In this document: one piece after another, positions 1 through 9,920 of the stretch
Numbering within the stretch: position 1 is the stretch's first letter
How the letters are laid out: each line of letters opens with the position of its first letter
DNA from: Stentor roeselii
Taxonomy: Eukaryota; Ciliophora; Heterotrichea; Heterotrichida; Stentoridae
Reading direction: 5' to 3'
Assembly (NCBI GenBank): GCA_006503475.1
Contig: RSEH01000213.1
Location: 1 to 64,000 of the forward strand
DNA length: 64,000 bases
Program-made: the position numbers and the translations under genes
Notes under the pieces: generated by a model
The model's input: only the letters and a program-made list of their open reading frames with translations
Told to the model about the DNA's origin: nothing
The model's database searches: none

Positions 1-6
1 AAAGTC

Positions 7-222
7 CTAAAAACCCTTGAACCTTGCTTGGATAAAGAACCAAATTCCAGACATCTTCATTGCTAGTCTCAAATTCAGGACTTCTGATAAATTTTCTGTT
101 ATTATTGATTTCATAGGTAAGAGGCTTAAAGTACCAAAAAGCTTCCCGTCGCCATTCTGAGTGATGATTAATTGAAAATCAGACTGTTTCGAAGGCTTAG
201 GTCTTAAAATTTCAAGTTTCAT
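7..222 (-). CDS. hypothetical protein, possibly 3'-partial at the window edge
   Basis: Small ORF of 71 codons starting from ATG at 222 on the minus strand. I recognise no family. The residues are mixed and look like ordinary globular protein (charged N-terminus, then hydrophobic stretches), so it could be the 5' part of a gene that runs off the left edge. The TAG at 7-9 may not be a real stop: positions 7-22 on the minus strand read gttcaagggtttttag, which fits a 16-nt GT...AG intron like the one at 54328-54343. If so, the gene continues beyond the window. The next gene on the same strand ends at 405, and the 182 bp between shows nothing. Whether this is a real gene cannot be settled here. 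Confidence 0.4.
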   Translation of the reverse strand: MKLEILRPKPSKQSDFQLIITQNGDGKLFGTLSLLPMKSIITENLSEVLNLRLAMKMSGIWFFIQARFKGF

Positions 223-404
223 AAGGCGATGGCTGGTCTTCTTCTCGGGGTGGTTTCAAGCTCGAAAAGGCCTGGCTCGAGGAGATTGGACTTCCCGCTC
301 TTGCATATTTATTACAGAAGACTATTTACTCAATGAGCCAGTTAGACTCCCGCTTTTCCAAGATCTCCAAACGGGACTGTTCCTGTCAGATCAGCATCAT
401 TTCC

Positions 405-749
405 TTATAATCCGTTGTTCTTTGCTTGGATCTTGGCGAACTGCAGGTCTTCTTTAGCCTGAGGGAAAAGTCGGTAGTTCGTCATTATTTCAGCCCTTCT
501 TCTGAAGTTTGTAGGGTTTTCGCTGTCGATTTCAGCTAATTCATTGAGAACTTCCACGGCTCGTTCTTGTTCATTTATCTTTAACAGTACCAATGACAGG
601 TTTCGCATGACTACAGCTCGAATCTAGTTAAAACTTACTCTGATTATTCTCTCGTTAAATGTCGCGCAATGCGCCAGGCCTTTGTTGAGAAGCTGGAGGC
701 AACCTTTGAAGTCCTTGACGATGAAAAGTTCTTTACATTGATTGAGGAT
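405..749 (-). pseudogene. 5'-truncated TPR protein fragment with one 15-nt intron
   Basis: The minus-strand reading frame is open from 749 to the TAA at 405-407, once a 15-nt intron (624-638, gtaagttttaactag) is removed. The product has helical pairs typical of tetratricopeptide repeats, for example VKDFKGCLQLLNKGLAH and ERAVEVLNELAEIDSENP, and ends at KNNGL. TPRs are protein-interaction scaffolds; the partner cannot be told. There is no ATG upstream of the intron in frame, and an in-frame TAA at 750-752 stops the frame just where an oppositely oriented protease fragment begins. The gene therefore looks cut off at its 5' end rather than complete. An alternative is a short gene starting at the ATG at 608, downstream of the intron, but the frame clearly continues TPR-like sequence above it. 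Confidence 0.55.
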
Positions 750-772
750 TTATTTAATTTCTCCCATTATAA

Positions 773-1677
773 TGTTTTGGAAAAGTCATTAAAAGATTTG
801 TCGGAGAGTCAAGAGATAGCTATGTTTCTAAATTTACAAATTACAATTATTGTTTCAACGGGGATATCGCAATTGTCTTAATAAAATTAAAAATAAGTGA
901 TACCCCCAAATTTTATGAATTTTCTACTCTGGCTAGTCATCAAGCAATCTGTTGTATATCAGGATATCCAAAAAAGCCTGATGATCTTTCATATTCAATA
1001 CCTCAATTAGACCCCAGAGACCAAACTGAATTAGAAAGAAAAGCGAATGAAATATTCTGCAATTTTAAAGGACATGTCTACTCTGAAGGTAAAGTCGAAA
1101 GCGATTTAAATGAAATCATAGAAATCTCGTGTTTAACAACTAACGGGATGTCAGGAAGCCCGATAGTGATCGAAAAGAAAGTAGTGGGACTTTATGTTGG
1201 AGGACCTCCTATCCCAGGCCAAAGAGAAGTGGTTGAAATTTTAAGGAGACTTTCAAGAAAAGAAGACTTGAAAATGATCCTCGAAGACATCGAAAGGCTA
1301 AAAAATTTTGATCGATTATATGACAATGATGTTTTTGCTGACATCTGTAATGCAGGATACTTTAAAAAAGCTCAAATTTTAACAAACATAATGGCAGGCG
1401 AGGGCTAACTATTAATGAAAAAACTGTAGGTGACTCATTATTCAAGTTACCTGATATAAACAGACGTTTAAAGAAATGGATTTTTTTGTTAAAAACAAAC
1501 CTGCTCAGTTCTATCGCTTTAGTAGTCGTGTCTTTTACTGAAAAACACAAGTATAAGGCAAATGTTGGGATATCAACAAAAAGTGATATTTTTAGAGGTA
1601 TCTTTGAGAGAATTGATCTGTTCAACAATTTAACTCATGTTAATTCAACCGAGGACATAATTAGATTACTTAGCTAA
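773..1677 (+). pseudogene. trypsin-like serine protease fragment, 5'-truncated and frameshifted
   Basis: From 773 to 1408 one frame reads a degenerate trypsin-like peptidase. It has an Asp-containing strand GDIAIVLIKL (about 860-889), which resembles the catalytic-Asp region of trypsin-like folds, and the nucleophile motif GMSGSPI (about 1145-1165), followed by VVGLYVGG. The family cleaves peptide bonds using a His-Asp-Ser triad; the His-containing N-terminal part is missing. The frame has no ATG start and is preceded by a stop at 770-772. It ends at TAA 1406-1408, but a different frame stays open to TAG 1675-1677 and continues with ordinary-looking protein (INEKTVGDSLFKLPDINRR and so on), suggesting a frameshift near 1390-1410. 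Truncation plus frameshift favours a decaying gene. A programmed frameshift or an assembly error are alternatives. Confidence 0.55.
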
Positions 1678-2986
1678 TAGAAAATCTATTAATATCCTTT
1701 CAAGATAATTTAATTATAAACTAGAGAAATCGATTTTCAATCTTCGGTCTAAAATATAATAACTCTACTTTACTCGAAAACATTTATTATACTTATGAAC
1801 TTCTTACCACATTTAATTATAAGAAATTAATCTGCTCGGCAAATATTTTTCACACACAGAGGGATTAATTGATTTTTGAAGTCTAATTTGACTCAAAGAA
1901 AAAAGACTAAATTTAGAGCATTTCTTTGGATTTATTTGAATTATTCAATTAATTTTATCTTATAATTTTACCTGAAAAGCTATAATAATGACTGGAATAC
2001 CAATCAAAAGTTGATTTATTAAGTTTCAATCAAATATTTGCATGGAGTAGTTCAACATTTTTTACTTCAGCTAAGATTCAGAAATCTAACTCTTGAAATC
2101 ATTTTAGCACTCTCAACATTAAAAATAGTAAAAATTGCATAGCTCAAGGTTACAACATACTTTTTTTAATCATAAATAGGGCTAGAAGATATTCATATTG
2201 TAAACTATATGCATGAAAAAATATTTTTTAACCAAAAATCAACTTTATATTTAATCCCAAATAAATTAATCAAAGTAAAGTCTTCATCGAAGTCTTGATA
2301 GTTATGTCCCGGTATTCCAGTTGTTGTTATTATAAAATAATGAAAGTTAAAAGACCTTTTTATAATTGATTTCACTTAGATACCGCTACTTATGTCATCG
2401 AATAGTTTTGCTCTAACTTCAAGATTATCCAGTAAGTCTTTCATAATGATAAAACACTCCTGGAATTGGATAAAATAATGATGCTTTTAACAAGAGACTT
2501 GCTCTTCTATTGAACAGGTTTGCCAATTTTTTTAATTTTCTTGGATAATTTAAGCACTTTTAAATGTTTATGTTATTGGTTAGAAAAAATTTTAGATTGT
2601 TGAATACTTTATATATAAGAAGGAAGCAACAGAAATTTTGTTTGAATCATAATAAATTTTCATTCAACTCTATGTAGATAGAGAATATTTGGATTTAGAT
2701 TCATATATAAGTTCAACGTTTATAGAGACTTTATTTATAATTGACTGCTTTTAATCTAATATTGTGAATGGATAGTTTCAGTTCTCAGAATTTATAATCA
2801 TTTGAAAGAATAAATAACGAATTAATATTATTAAGTGTAAAAAATAGAGAGATTCCCATTTGATCTATGGGTTATATCTTTAACTTGATAACAATTTATG
2901 ATGGTTTTAATGATTATTAAATAATTATCTATGAAGTAAGTATAATATTTAAAAATATCGAATTTATTTTTTTAACTAATGATTGC
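1678..2986. other. AT-rich gene-free stretch
   Basis: About 1.3 kb of strongly AT-rich DNA with no ORF of note, no tRNA-like fold and no clear tandem repeat that I could see. It is the left part of the gene-poor island around the WD40 and pseudokinase genes and contrasts with the tiny intergenic gaps elsewhere. Confidence 0.7.
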
Positions 2987-5900
2987 TTAACTACTAGACC
3001 TAGTTCTATCCTTAAGCTGTTTAAAAAGATTTTTCAACTCTTTCTTTGGTTTTGCAGTTTCATCACTATCAATCCAATCATCTAACTTTGCATAATTTCC
3101 TAATTGTAAAATTAAAATTCCTTTTGATTCGAAGTCATTTCTTGCACCAGTTCCATTATCAAAGTAATAATCTTCTGTTTGACTATTCATATGTACAATT
3201 AGGCTGTCGATGATTATTTGGGATTTATTAGTAATGAATAAGCAATCAGGTGTGCAGGACTCGAGCATATTTTCATAGTTAATGAATTTGAAAATCATTT
3301 CAGATTTTAAATTTTTTTTATTTTTTAACATTCTATACACTTGAGCTCTTTTTGATAAATCATGAAAAATTGTAATAAGGTACTCAAAGACTAAAAAATA
3401 ACCATCATCACTCTGATAGTCTCCATAGTATCTGCAAAAATTTGGAGAATCACTAATATATTTACTAATCATATCGTAATGACTTGCTTCTTTTTCAAAT
3501 TCAATTCGGAGTAGATGTTTTGTATATTTTGTAATGTTTTGATTGTAAACATATTTTTTTACTAAAACATTCTGAAGGAAATAGTTGGCGGAATAATAAT
3601 GAACCTGATATTGATCATGATGGCTGATATAGATTAAGTTAAAGTCTGATAGTTCCTCTGTGATTATTGGTAATCTCATAAATGTAGTTCTTTGCAAATA
3701 CAATATTTTAAAGATTTCCCTGCATTTCGTCAAATAAACCCGAAAGTTTCCAGACGTAGAACTGATCAGATATTCAAAAATTGCATAATTGTAATGCCCA
3801 AACTGAATACATTCACTATTAAAATCCTTTATAAACTTTTTCAACAGATTCTTTGCAAAAGGACTTAAAAATTTTACGTAAAATCCAAGTTCAGAGAATT
3901 TTAAGAGATACTTCGAGATTACCTTAGCTTTGGAACTATCTTTCAAATGAATGTAATCTGCTATTAACTCAGAAAAAGCAACGCTTAATTTTTTCTGAAT
4001 CTTGTGAAGACTCTTTGAATTTTTATATCCACCTTCTAAAAATTCTTTTAAAATTTTAGCTTTTTTATAAAGACATTTAATTTCAAGTCCTTGATAAATG
4101 TTTTGATCTAGTTCTTTGTCCACAACACTCATCAACTTATTTTTGAAGTTAATCCTGCATATTTTATTATTTGAAAGAGACCAAAGATATTTTCCATCAG
4201 TTGTAAACCACAAATGAATTAACCCACTACCAAGTGGTGAACAATACACAGGAAAATATCTAAAAACTTCTTTTAAAGACTTAGAACTCCAAATTTTAAC
4301 ACAGTTGTTTTTATGAGCAGAAGCTATGAATTTGCCATTACTAGAGAAACAAGTAAATAGAGCTGGACTAAGCAATTCACTGATTTCATTTCTTTCTTGC
4401 TTTTGCCTGTAGTCCCAAACTTGAACGATGCTGTTCTTGCACCTAACAATAACGAGATGTTCACTATCACAAGATAAACACTTTACTGCCTTCACTTGAG
4501 GATTGATACTGAAATATTCTATTCGCTTTTCCACATCCCAAACTTTGACAGTCTTATCCTCAGCTGCAGATACTAAAAACTTCGAGTTCAGAGAGTATTT
4601 CAAGCAAGTCACGCCGAATAAATGACCATTCAGGGAAAATTCTTCTTTCTTTTCATGTATATTCCAAATGTGGATTGTGGAGTTCTGATAACCCGCTGCT
4701 AAATACCTGCCGTTTTCGTTAAATGTCATGGAAACAGCACCTTTTGATTTTCCATCAAAGTTGAATTCTTTTCGCTTATTTTTCAAGTTGAATAAAACTA
4801 TTCCTGAATCTTCTAACCCACCAGCTAAAAGTTGATCACATGGACTTAATGCTAGTGATTTGAACCTATTGTTTGGTAAATTAAGGGTATTATCCTTGCT
4901 TCCATCTTTCAGGTTTCGAATGATAATTTGATTTTCTTGTGAGAATGAAGCTAAAAACTCACAATTTGCAGAAAAAATTAAATTTTTTCCAATATCAGAA
5001 CCCAATTTTCTGAAAATTTCTTCTTTTTTCTCATTGAGACTCCAAACTTTTAAACCATCCACTGAGGATCCAGTGATCAAACTCATGCCATCAGAAGAAT
5101 ATTCAATAAATTCCACTTTTTCCGAAAAGGCATCAAAAGAAAATTCAATCTTTTCAGTAAGAATGTTAAAAACAGTTATAATATTCGATATGCAAACACA
5201 AGCTAAAAATTTTGAATCGGGTGAAAAAGTAAGGCAAACAATTTCGGACATGGCTTTCGGAAGATCTACTTGTTTTTTGTTTTGCTGAATGTTCCATATT
5301 TGGCATAGTGGCCCAAAGGCTACAAATGCTCCATTGAATGTGCAGGCTAGACGATTGATGCGAAAATAAGCATTTCTCTTTTTTTGGAGTAATTTTTTTA
5401 CTTTTTCGTTATAATCGAATATTCTAGTGAAACCATTCACTGAAGCCGTATATAGCCCAGCTACTGAGTAGCTAAAGCAAAAGACTTGTAGTGGGCAGTT
5501 ATTAAATGTTAGCTCTTCTATCATTTCAGGAGAATTTAACAGCTTTAAAGTAGAAAATGAAAACCAAATTGCAAGGTAATTATTCTCTGTAGAGTAAAAA
5601 AAACATTTAGGAGTAGTTCTGAGTTTTTTTTGAAAGATGATGATATTTTCCTTAACATCCCATATATTTAATATTTCTTTTTTGGATTCAATCTCCAGAA
5701 GTCTGCCGTCATTCGAGTAAGCGATTGCAATTAAACCATTCAAATGCATTTTAAAAGATATTTTTTCAGCCTTTTTCCTAAAGTTGCATATTCTAGCCTT
5801 TTTGTCCAAAGATACCTTAGCAGTCTCTCGTCCATCAGGGGAAACTGCAAAACAAATGACACTTTGATTACTTCCATAAATAAAAAATTCTTCTTGTTTT

Positions 5901-6904
5901 TTATCAATATTACAAATTTTAATACTCCCGTCAGCACAACCACTAGCAATATATTTTGAATTCGAGGAAAAAGCAATGCTGACAACTCGCCTTGAATGTC
6001 CTTTAAAACAAAATATTTCTTTAATTGTAGCGAAATTGAAAATAACAACCTTTTTATCAGATGAGCCAGTTGCCAAAAGCAGTCCATGAGGAGAGAAGCT
6101 CAAACAGTTTACTTCTTTTGAGTGTCTGTAGTAAGAAAATTTAACTTTTCTATTTTTTAAGTCCCATACATATAAATCTTTATATTTATCGCAAACTGCT
6201 AAAAATTGTCCGTTACTTGAAAAGCTTAGCGAATTTACTAGTCGATAGTAAATGTTTAGCATAAACTCCATTCTTTTTTCAATTAAATTCCAGATTTTCA
6301 CGCTTTGATCTAGAGAAGCTGTTGCTAAGTAATCACCTGTTGGGGAATAACTAACACGTCTTACACTTTTCGAGTGTATTTGAATAGTGTATTCTTCTTT
6401 CTTACTGTTAATGTTCCAGATCTTTACAGATGAATCTGATGAGGCTGATGCTAAGAAATCACCTTTTGGACAGTAAGAAATGCAATTTATTCCTTGTTGA
6501 TGCCCACTTAATGAAAATTCCTCGATGTTTTCTTGTATGTTGATGACTTTTATTGATGTGTCTTTACATCCTATTGATAAAAATCTTGAGTTTGGAGAAA
6601 TTGACAGGCAATTAAAATTTCTGGAATGATTTGATACTGTTGATTTTTTTTTATTGAAGAGATTCAAGATCTCAAGTGTTTCTTCGAATAAGGCAGCCAA
6701 GTAGAGACCACAAGGGGAGTAAGATATTCCTCTTATTGATCCTGAATTCTTTTCAATAGTTCTTCCTGCCCATGAAAACTTAGAGTGAATGCATTGGTTA
6801 ACATCTTTTGAAAAGCTTTCTGATTCTTTTATTGCTTGTTGATTCAGAAGTTTTAAATCATTCTGATTATCTGAGAATATTTCTTCAATCAGGTGATTTT
6901 CCAT
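2987..6904 (-). CDS. large WD40-repeat protein with a C-terminal degenerate kinase-like domain
   Basis: A 1305-residue intronless ORF from ATG at 6904. After about 50 residues it carries a long series of WD40 repeats to about residue 930, roughly twenty blades with recurrent xVKIWN/IxIWN endings and SxDxSVKIWN loops, enough for two or three beta-propellers. WD40 propellers bind proteins. A helical linker follows. Residues about 1090-1280 resemble a protein kinase that has lost key residues: a beta3-like NVLVKKY (Lys 1116/1117), an alphaC-like EFEKEASHY, a hinge-like LVFEYL (1171-1176), a catalytic-loop-like CTPDCLFI (1217-1224) where HRD would be, and QIIIDS (Asp 1233) in the DFG area. So I infer a pseudokinase. 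It faces a second pseudokinase gene 832 bp away across a shared upstream region. The WD40 call is firm; the kinase-like call is moderate. Confidence 0.85.
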   Translation of the reverse strand: MENHLIEEIFSDNQNDLKLLNQQAIKESESFSKDVNQCIHSKFSWAGRTIEKNSGSIRGISYSPCGLYLAALFEETLEILNLFNKKKSTVSNHSRNFNCLSISPNSRFLSIGCKDTSIKVINIQENIEEFSLSGHQQGINCISYCPKGDFLASASSDSSVKIWNINSKKEEYTIQIHSKSVRRVSYSPTGDYLATASLDQSVKIWNLIEKRMEFMLNIYYRLVNSLSFSSNGQFLAVCDKYKDLYVWDLKNRKVKFSYYRHSKEVNCLSFSPHGLLLATGSSDKKVVIFNFATIKEIFCFKGHSRRVVSIAFSSNSKYIASGCADGSIKICNIDKKQEEFFIYGSNQSVICFAVSPDGRETAKVSLDKKARICNFRKKAEKISFKMHLNGLIAIAYSNDGRLLEIESKKEILNIWDVKENIIIFQKKLRTTPKCFFYSTENNYLAIWFSFSTLKLLNSPEMIEELTFNNCPLQVFCFSYSVAGLYTASVNGFTRIFDYNEKVKKLLQKKRNAYFRINRLACTFNGAFVAFGPLCQIWNIQQNKKQVDLPKAMSEIVCLTFSPDSKFLACVCISNIITVFNILTEKIEFSFDAFSEKVEFIEYSSDGMSLITGSSVDGLKVWSLNEKKEEIFRKLGSDIGKNLIFSANCEFLASFSQENQIIIRNLKDGSKDNTLNLPNNRFKSLALSPCDQLLAGGLEDSGIVLFNLKNKRKEFNFDGKSKGAVSMTFNENGRYLAAGYQNSTIHIWNIHEKKEEFSLNGHLFGVTCLKYSLNSKFLVSAAEDKTVKVWDVEKRIEYFSINPQVKAVKCLSCDSEHLVIVRCKNSIVQVWDYRQKQERNEISELLSPALFTCFSSNGKFIASAHKNNCVKIWSSKSLKEVFRYFPVYCSPLGSGLIHLWFTTDGKYLWSLSNNKICRINFKNKLMSVVDKELDQNIYQGLEIKCLYKKAKILKEFLEGGYKNSKSLHKIQKKLSVAFSELIADYIHLKDSSKAKVISKYLLKFSELGFYVKFLSPFAKNLLKKFIKDFNSECIQFGHYNYAIFEYLISSTSGNFRVYLTKCREIFKILYLQRTTFMRLPIITEELSDFNLIYISHHDQYQVHYYSANYFLQNVLVKKYVYNQNITKYTKHLLRIEFEKEASHYDMISKYISDSPNFCRYYGDYQSDDGYFLVFEYLITIFHDLSKRAQVYRMLKNKKNLKSEMIFKFINYENMLESCTPDCLFITNKSQIIIDSLIVHMNSQTEDYYFDNGTGARNDFESKGILILQLGNYAKLDDWIDSDETAKPKKELKNLFKQLKDRTRSSS

Positions 6905-7736
6905 ATATTAAAGCTCTAATAAATTTTCATCGATTTTCATATTTGGGATAGAATAAATTTTAGATTTAAGTGTTTTTCATGTGAAAAATCAGGATGTGAT
7001 AAAATAGATGCTCATCACTATTTCGTGTCTACTTTATGCAAGAATGATCTCCATTTTTTCGTTCCTCTCAAACTCTATTAACCTCTTTAAGCTGTAGTTG
7101 AACTAAACTGAAGGGTGAGAATATCATTATAAACGATTACATCTCCAAATATAATTTTTAAAAAATTGATTTGAATAGTTTTGCAAATTTTATGATAATC
7201 TCTGTCTGCTTTTTTTAAGATTGATTTTCATTCTTTCATACTTCTTAACCTCTATTACCTATTAAGCTTAAGTTTAACTACATTGAAGGGTAAATAATAT
7301 CATTAAAGTTTCTTCTCTGAAACTAATCCTCTATCAACAATAGGGTTGAACCATGTTGCAATCCATCTAATACTCTCTAGGATATAAATTTTGATATGCA
7401 AGTTCTATTGAAATAATTTTTGACCTATAAAACTCAATGTTTTTGAATTGATTCATATACCTCAGTATTAGAAAAAAAAATTATATCTATTTCGAGTTAA
7501 ACTTCCATTTTCCTATAATCCTAACATAGCAATAATTTTATAATAAAATTAGAAGGAAGCATCTATATTAGTTCTCATCCAAATTTTAAATGATTGATAT
7601 CTTTATATTGAAGTATATGAAATTAAAAATATATTTTATTCACTTCTAAATATTCTTTTTGAATTATAAATTATAATTTGATAGTATATATTGACATTTT
7701 TACATAAGGAAAAAAGGTAGATCGATTAAAACTATT
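6905..7736. promoter_or_regulatory. AT-rich divergent intergenic region between the WD40 and pseudokinase genes
   Basis: This 832-bp spacer separates two start codons that point away from each other, so it must hold both promoters. It has no ORF. It includes an imperfect direct duplication (7017-7306). The length is unusual here, since divergent genes in the conserved blocks are 9-230 bp apart. Confidence 0.5.
7017..7306. repeat. imperfect direct duplication, two copies about 177 bp apart
   Basis: Copy A at about 7017-7130 and copy B at about 7193-7306 share segments in the same order: a CTCTATTA...CCT element, an AAGCTG/AAGCTTAAG...TTGAACTA/TTTAACTA stretch, then ACTGAAGGGT/ATTGAAGGGT and ATATCATTA. 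The copies have diverged by substitutions and small indels. Confidence 0.55.
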
Positions 7737-9920
7737 ATGGCTTTGTATATAAATATGGAATTTGGTTTAGTCAACACAAGCAGTCAAATAAAATCTAAAT
7801 TTGAGCCATACTTCTTGTATCTTGAACAAGAAATCATTAATTCTGAGCAAATTAATTCAGATAGAAGAATGTTCAATAGCTGTATCATAGAAAATTTCCA
7901 AACTGTATTGGTAACTACTTCGGGTCCTAAAGAATGTACGATTAGAGTAGTTGAAGGTCCTGCAGAAGTTGTTTGCCAATATGCAAACAACGAACTTTTA
8001 GCATATTATTTATTATTTGATTCTCATTTCTTTACCAAACCTGCTGGTTTTTGTATATCTGAAGAAAGTCAAGGTAGAGTAACTTATAAAATTGCTATTG
8101 AAATTTATCTCAAAAGCTTGGAAGATGCCAAAGTTTATTCTGAATATCAAAAAAATAAAATTATTTCCAATTTATTCCTAGCACTGAATGAGCTAAACTG
8201 CAAAGATGTGTTTCATGGATCATTGTTTATAAAAAACATTTTCCTTGATGAACAATTAAATCCAAAAATTAAGTTTGATTTATTAGTAAGGTCTTCCTTG
8301 TTCTTTGAAGAAAGTGATTTTTTTTATTACTTTAAAGACTTACTAAATCTTGAAGAATGTGACTTAAAATATTTGCCTCCAGAATTCACATTTATTTTAC
8401 AATTATTAAATAAAGATCAAATGTTATATATGAATAATCCTAAAAAAATTGATATATATACTATCGGAATTACTGGATGCATAATACTTGGTCTGAAACT
8501 TAATGACTTGAAAACTATTAACATCGATACAGATATAAACATGAAATCAATTCATCATTTTATTACATATGAAGAATACTTAGAAACTGAGGAGAGCAGA
8601 GAAGCAATTTTATATTTTGAGGAAATAAGACCAATATTAAAAAATAATATATATAAATCCAATAGCATAAAGATAAGAAAGCTTCTCAATGATAGTACTG
8701 AAATCAACCACAACATCAGATCTTTTGATATTAATTATGCCATAATGGAAGACCCAGAAGAAGATGAAGAAATAAATATAGACCAAAGGATTTTATTGAA
8801 TACATTAAAAAGAGAATGCGCTAAAATTTTAATATTGATTGCAAAAGGTAACTTTAATGATGCAAACCAATTAGCAAACAAAACTCTGACGGAACATGAA
8901 AAAGAGTTTTCTATGGCTGATAATAAATATTATAATACAAAGTGCTCTGCTGAATATATTAAAAGAATTGAAGGAATTTTCTTGTTTTTTTACCATTTGT
9001 TATCTCTTCTATCTCATCAACTTGAGAATTTTTTTAACAGCAGTGATCCTCTTAACCAAAAAAAAGAAGTTATTCCAAATTTTCAGCAATTGATCTATAG
9101 AGAAATTAGAGAATCCCAAACAAACTTTCCTGAAAATTTTTATATATTCTTTGATAAATTAATAAAAAGCGACAAAATAAAAAAAAATTACATAATACAA
9201 GCATTATTAGTATTCCAGTTAGATGATTGGAAATACTATTTTTGTTCAAATATTTTAGATACATTAAAATTCGAGAAATTAACAGATTTTCCTTTATTGA
9301 TTCAAGAAATAAAGCAGATTTTTAATAAGCCTATAGTTTCGAGAGTAATGCAAATGTTCATACAAGGAGATAATGATTTTATTGAATCTATTCAAAGTTT
9401 GATCTCGAATACATTTTTTACTACAATGTTTCCAAGTGCACACGGTTTCTCAACATATAATCGTTATGCATTTATAAGTTCACAAGACAAGGACATGAGA
9501 AATGCTGATATCAGATATAGATCAGCTATATATATAATAATTATCCACGAATATGCTCACTTGCTAAGGAGACTAAATTTTAAATCATATCGAGATGCGA
9601 AAAATGCGTATACTCCTCCAAACTCCCAAGAAGATGAAGGAAAAATATATAATGAAAATTTTCAGGTCAGAGAAAATATTATGAAGAATCAAGGTGAATC
9701 TGGATTCAAGGCTGAAATGTGTTTATTTGGTTCTGAAGTAATTAATATTACAAGACCTGCAGCTGATTATCTAGTAACATTTGAACCCAGGGTGTCTTTA
9801 GAAGAATTTAGAACAGAATTTATTCATCGTCAAACCTTAGAGCCAAGATCAAGAATTGATATTTCTCGATCATCTAATATGATAGGATTATCAAAACGTT
9901 GTGCATACTCAAGATTTTAG
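7737..9920 (+). CDS. pseudokinase-like domain fused to an HEXXH metallopeptidase-like domain
   Basis: A 727-residue intronless ORF starting at ATG 7737. Residues about 55-255 follow the order of protein kinase motifs with losses: CTIRVVE in place of the beta3 Lys motif, NNELLAYYLL as an alphaC-like helix, HGSLFIKNIFLD (160-171) where an active kinase has HRDxxxxN, so the catalytic Asp is Ser but Asn167 is kept, then KFDLL (Asp181) for DFG, LPPEF (213-217) for APE, and DIYTIGITG (239-247) for the alphaF motif. I infer a pseudokinase. After a helical middle part, HEYAH (604-608) is a classic zinc-binding HEXXH motif. GESGFKAEMCLFG follows about 45 residues later and could supply the third, Glu ligand (Glu654 or Glu660), so a zinc metallopeptidase domain is likely. 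I do not recognise this fusion as a named family. Low GC and absence of introns match the island, not the conserved neighbours. Confidence 0.7.
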   Translation: MALYINMEFGLVNTSSQIKSKFEPYFLYLEQEIINSEQINSDRRMFNSCIIENFQTVLVTTSGPKECTIRVVEGPAEVVCQYANNELLAYYLLFDSHFFTKPAGFCISEESQGRVTYKIAIEIYLKSLEDAKVYSEYQKNKIISNLFLALNELNCKDVFHGSLFIKNIFLDEQLNPKIKFDLLVRSSLFFEESDFFYYFKDLLNLEECDLKYLPPEFTFILQLLNKDQMLYMNNPKKIDIYTIGITGCIILGLKLNDLKTINIDTDINMKSIHHFITYEEYLETEESREAILYFEEIRPILKNNIYKSNSIKIRKLLNDSTEINHNIRSFDINYAIMEDPEEDEEINIDQRILLNTLKRECAKILILIAKGNFNDANQLANKTLTEHEKEFSMADNKYYNTKCSAEYIKRIEGIFLFFYHLLSLLSHQLENFFNSSDPLNQKKEVIPNFQQLIYREIRESQTNFPENFYIFFDKLIKSDKIKKNYIIQALLVFQLDDWKYYFCSNILDTLKFEKLTDFPLLIQEIKQIFNKPIVSRVMQMFIQGDNDFIESIQSLISNTFFTTMFPSAHGFSTYNRYAFISSQDKDMRNADIRYRSAIYIIIIHEYAHLLRRLNFKSYRDAKNAYTPPNSQEDEGKIYNENFQVRENIMKNQGESGFKAEMCLFGSEVINITRPAADYLVTFEPRVSLEEFRTEFIHRQTLEPRSRIDISRSSNMIGLSKRCAYSRF

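Noticed and set aside
5034-5288. Plus-strand ORF of 84 codons
   Set aside because: It lies opposite the WD40 repeats and its residues have no family features.
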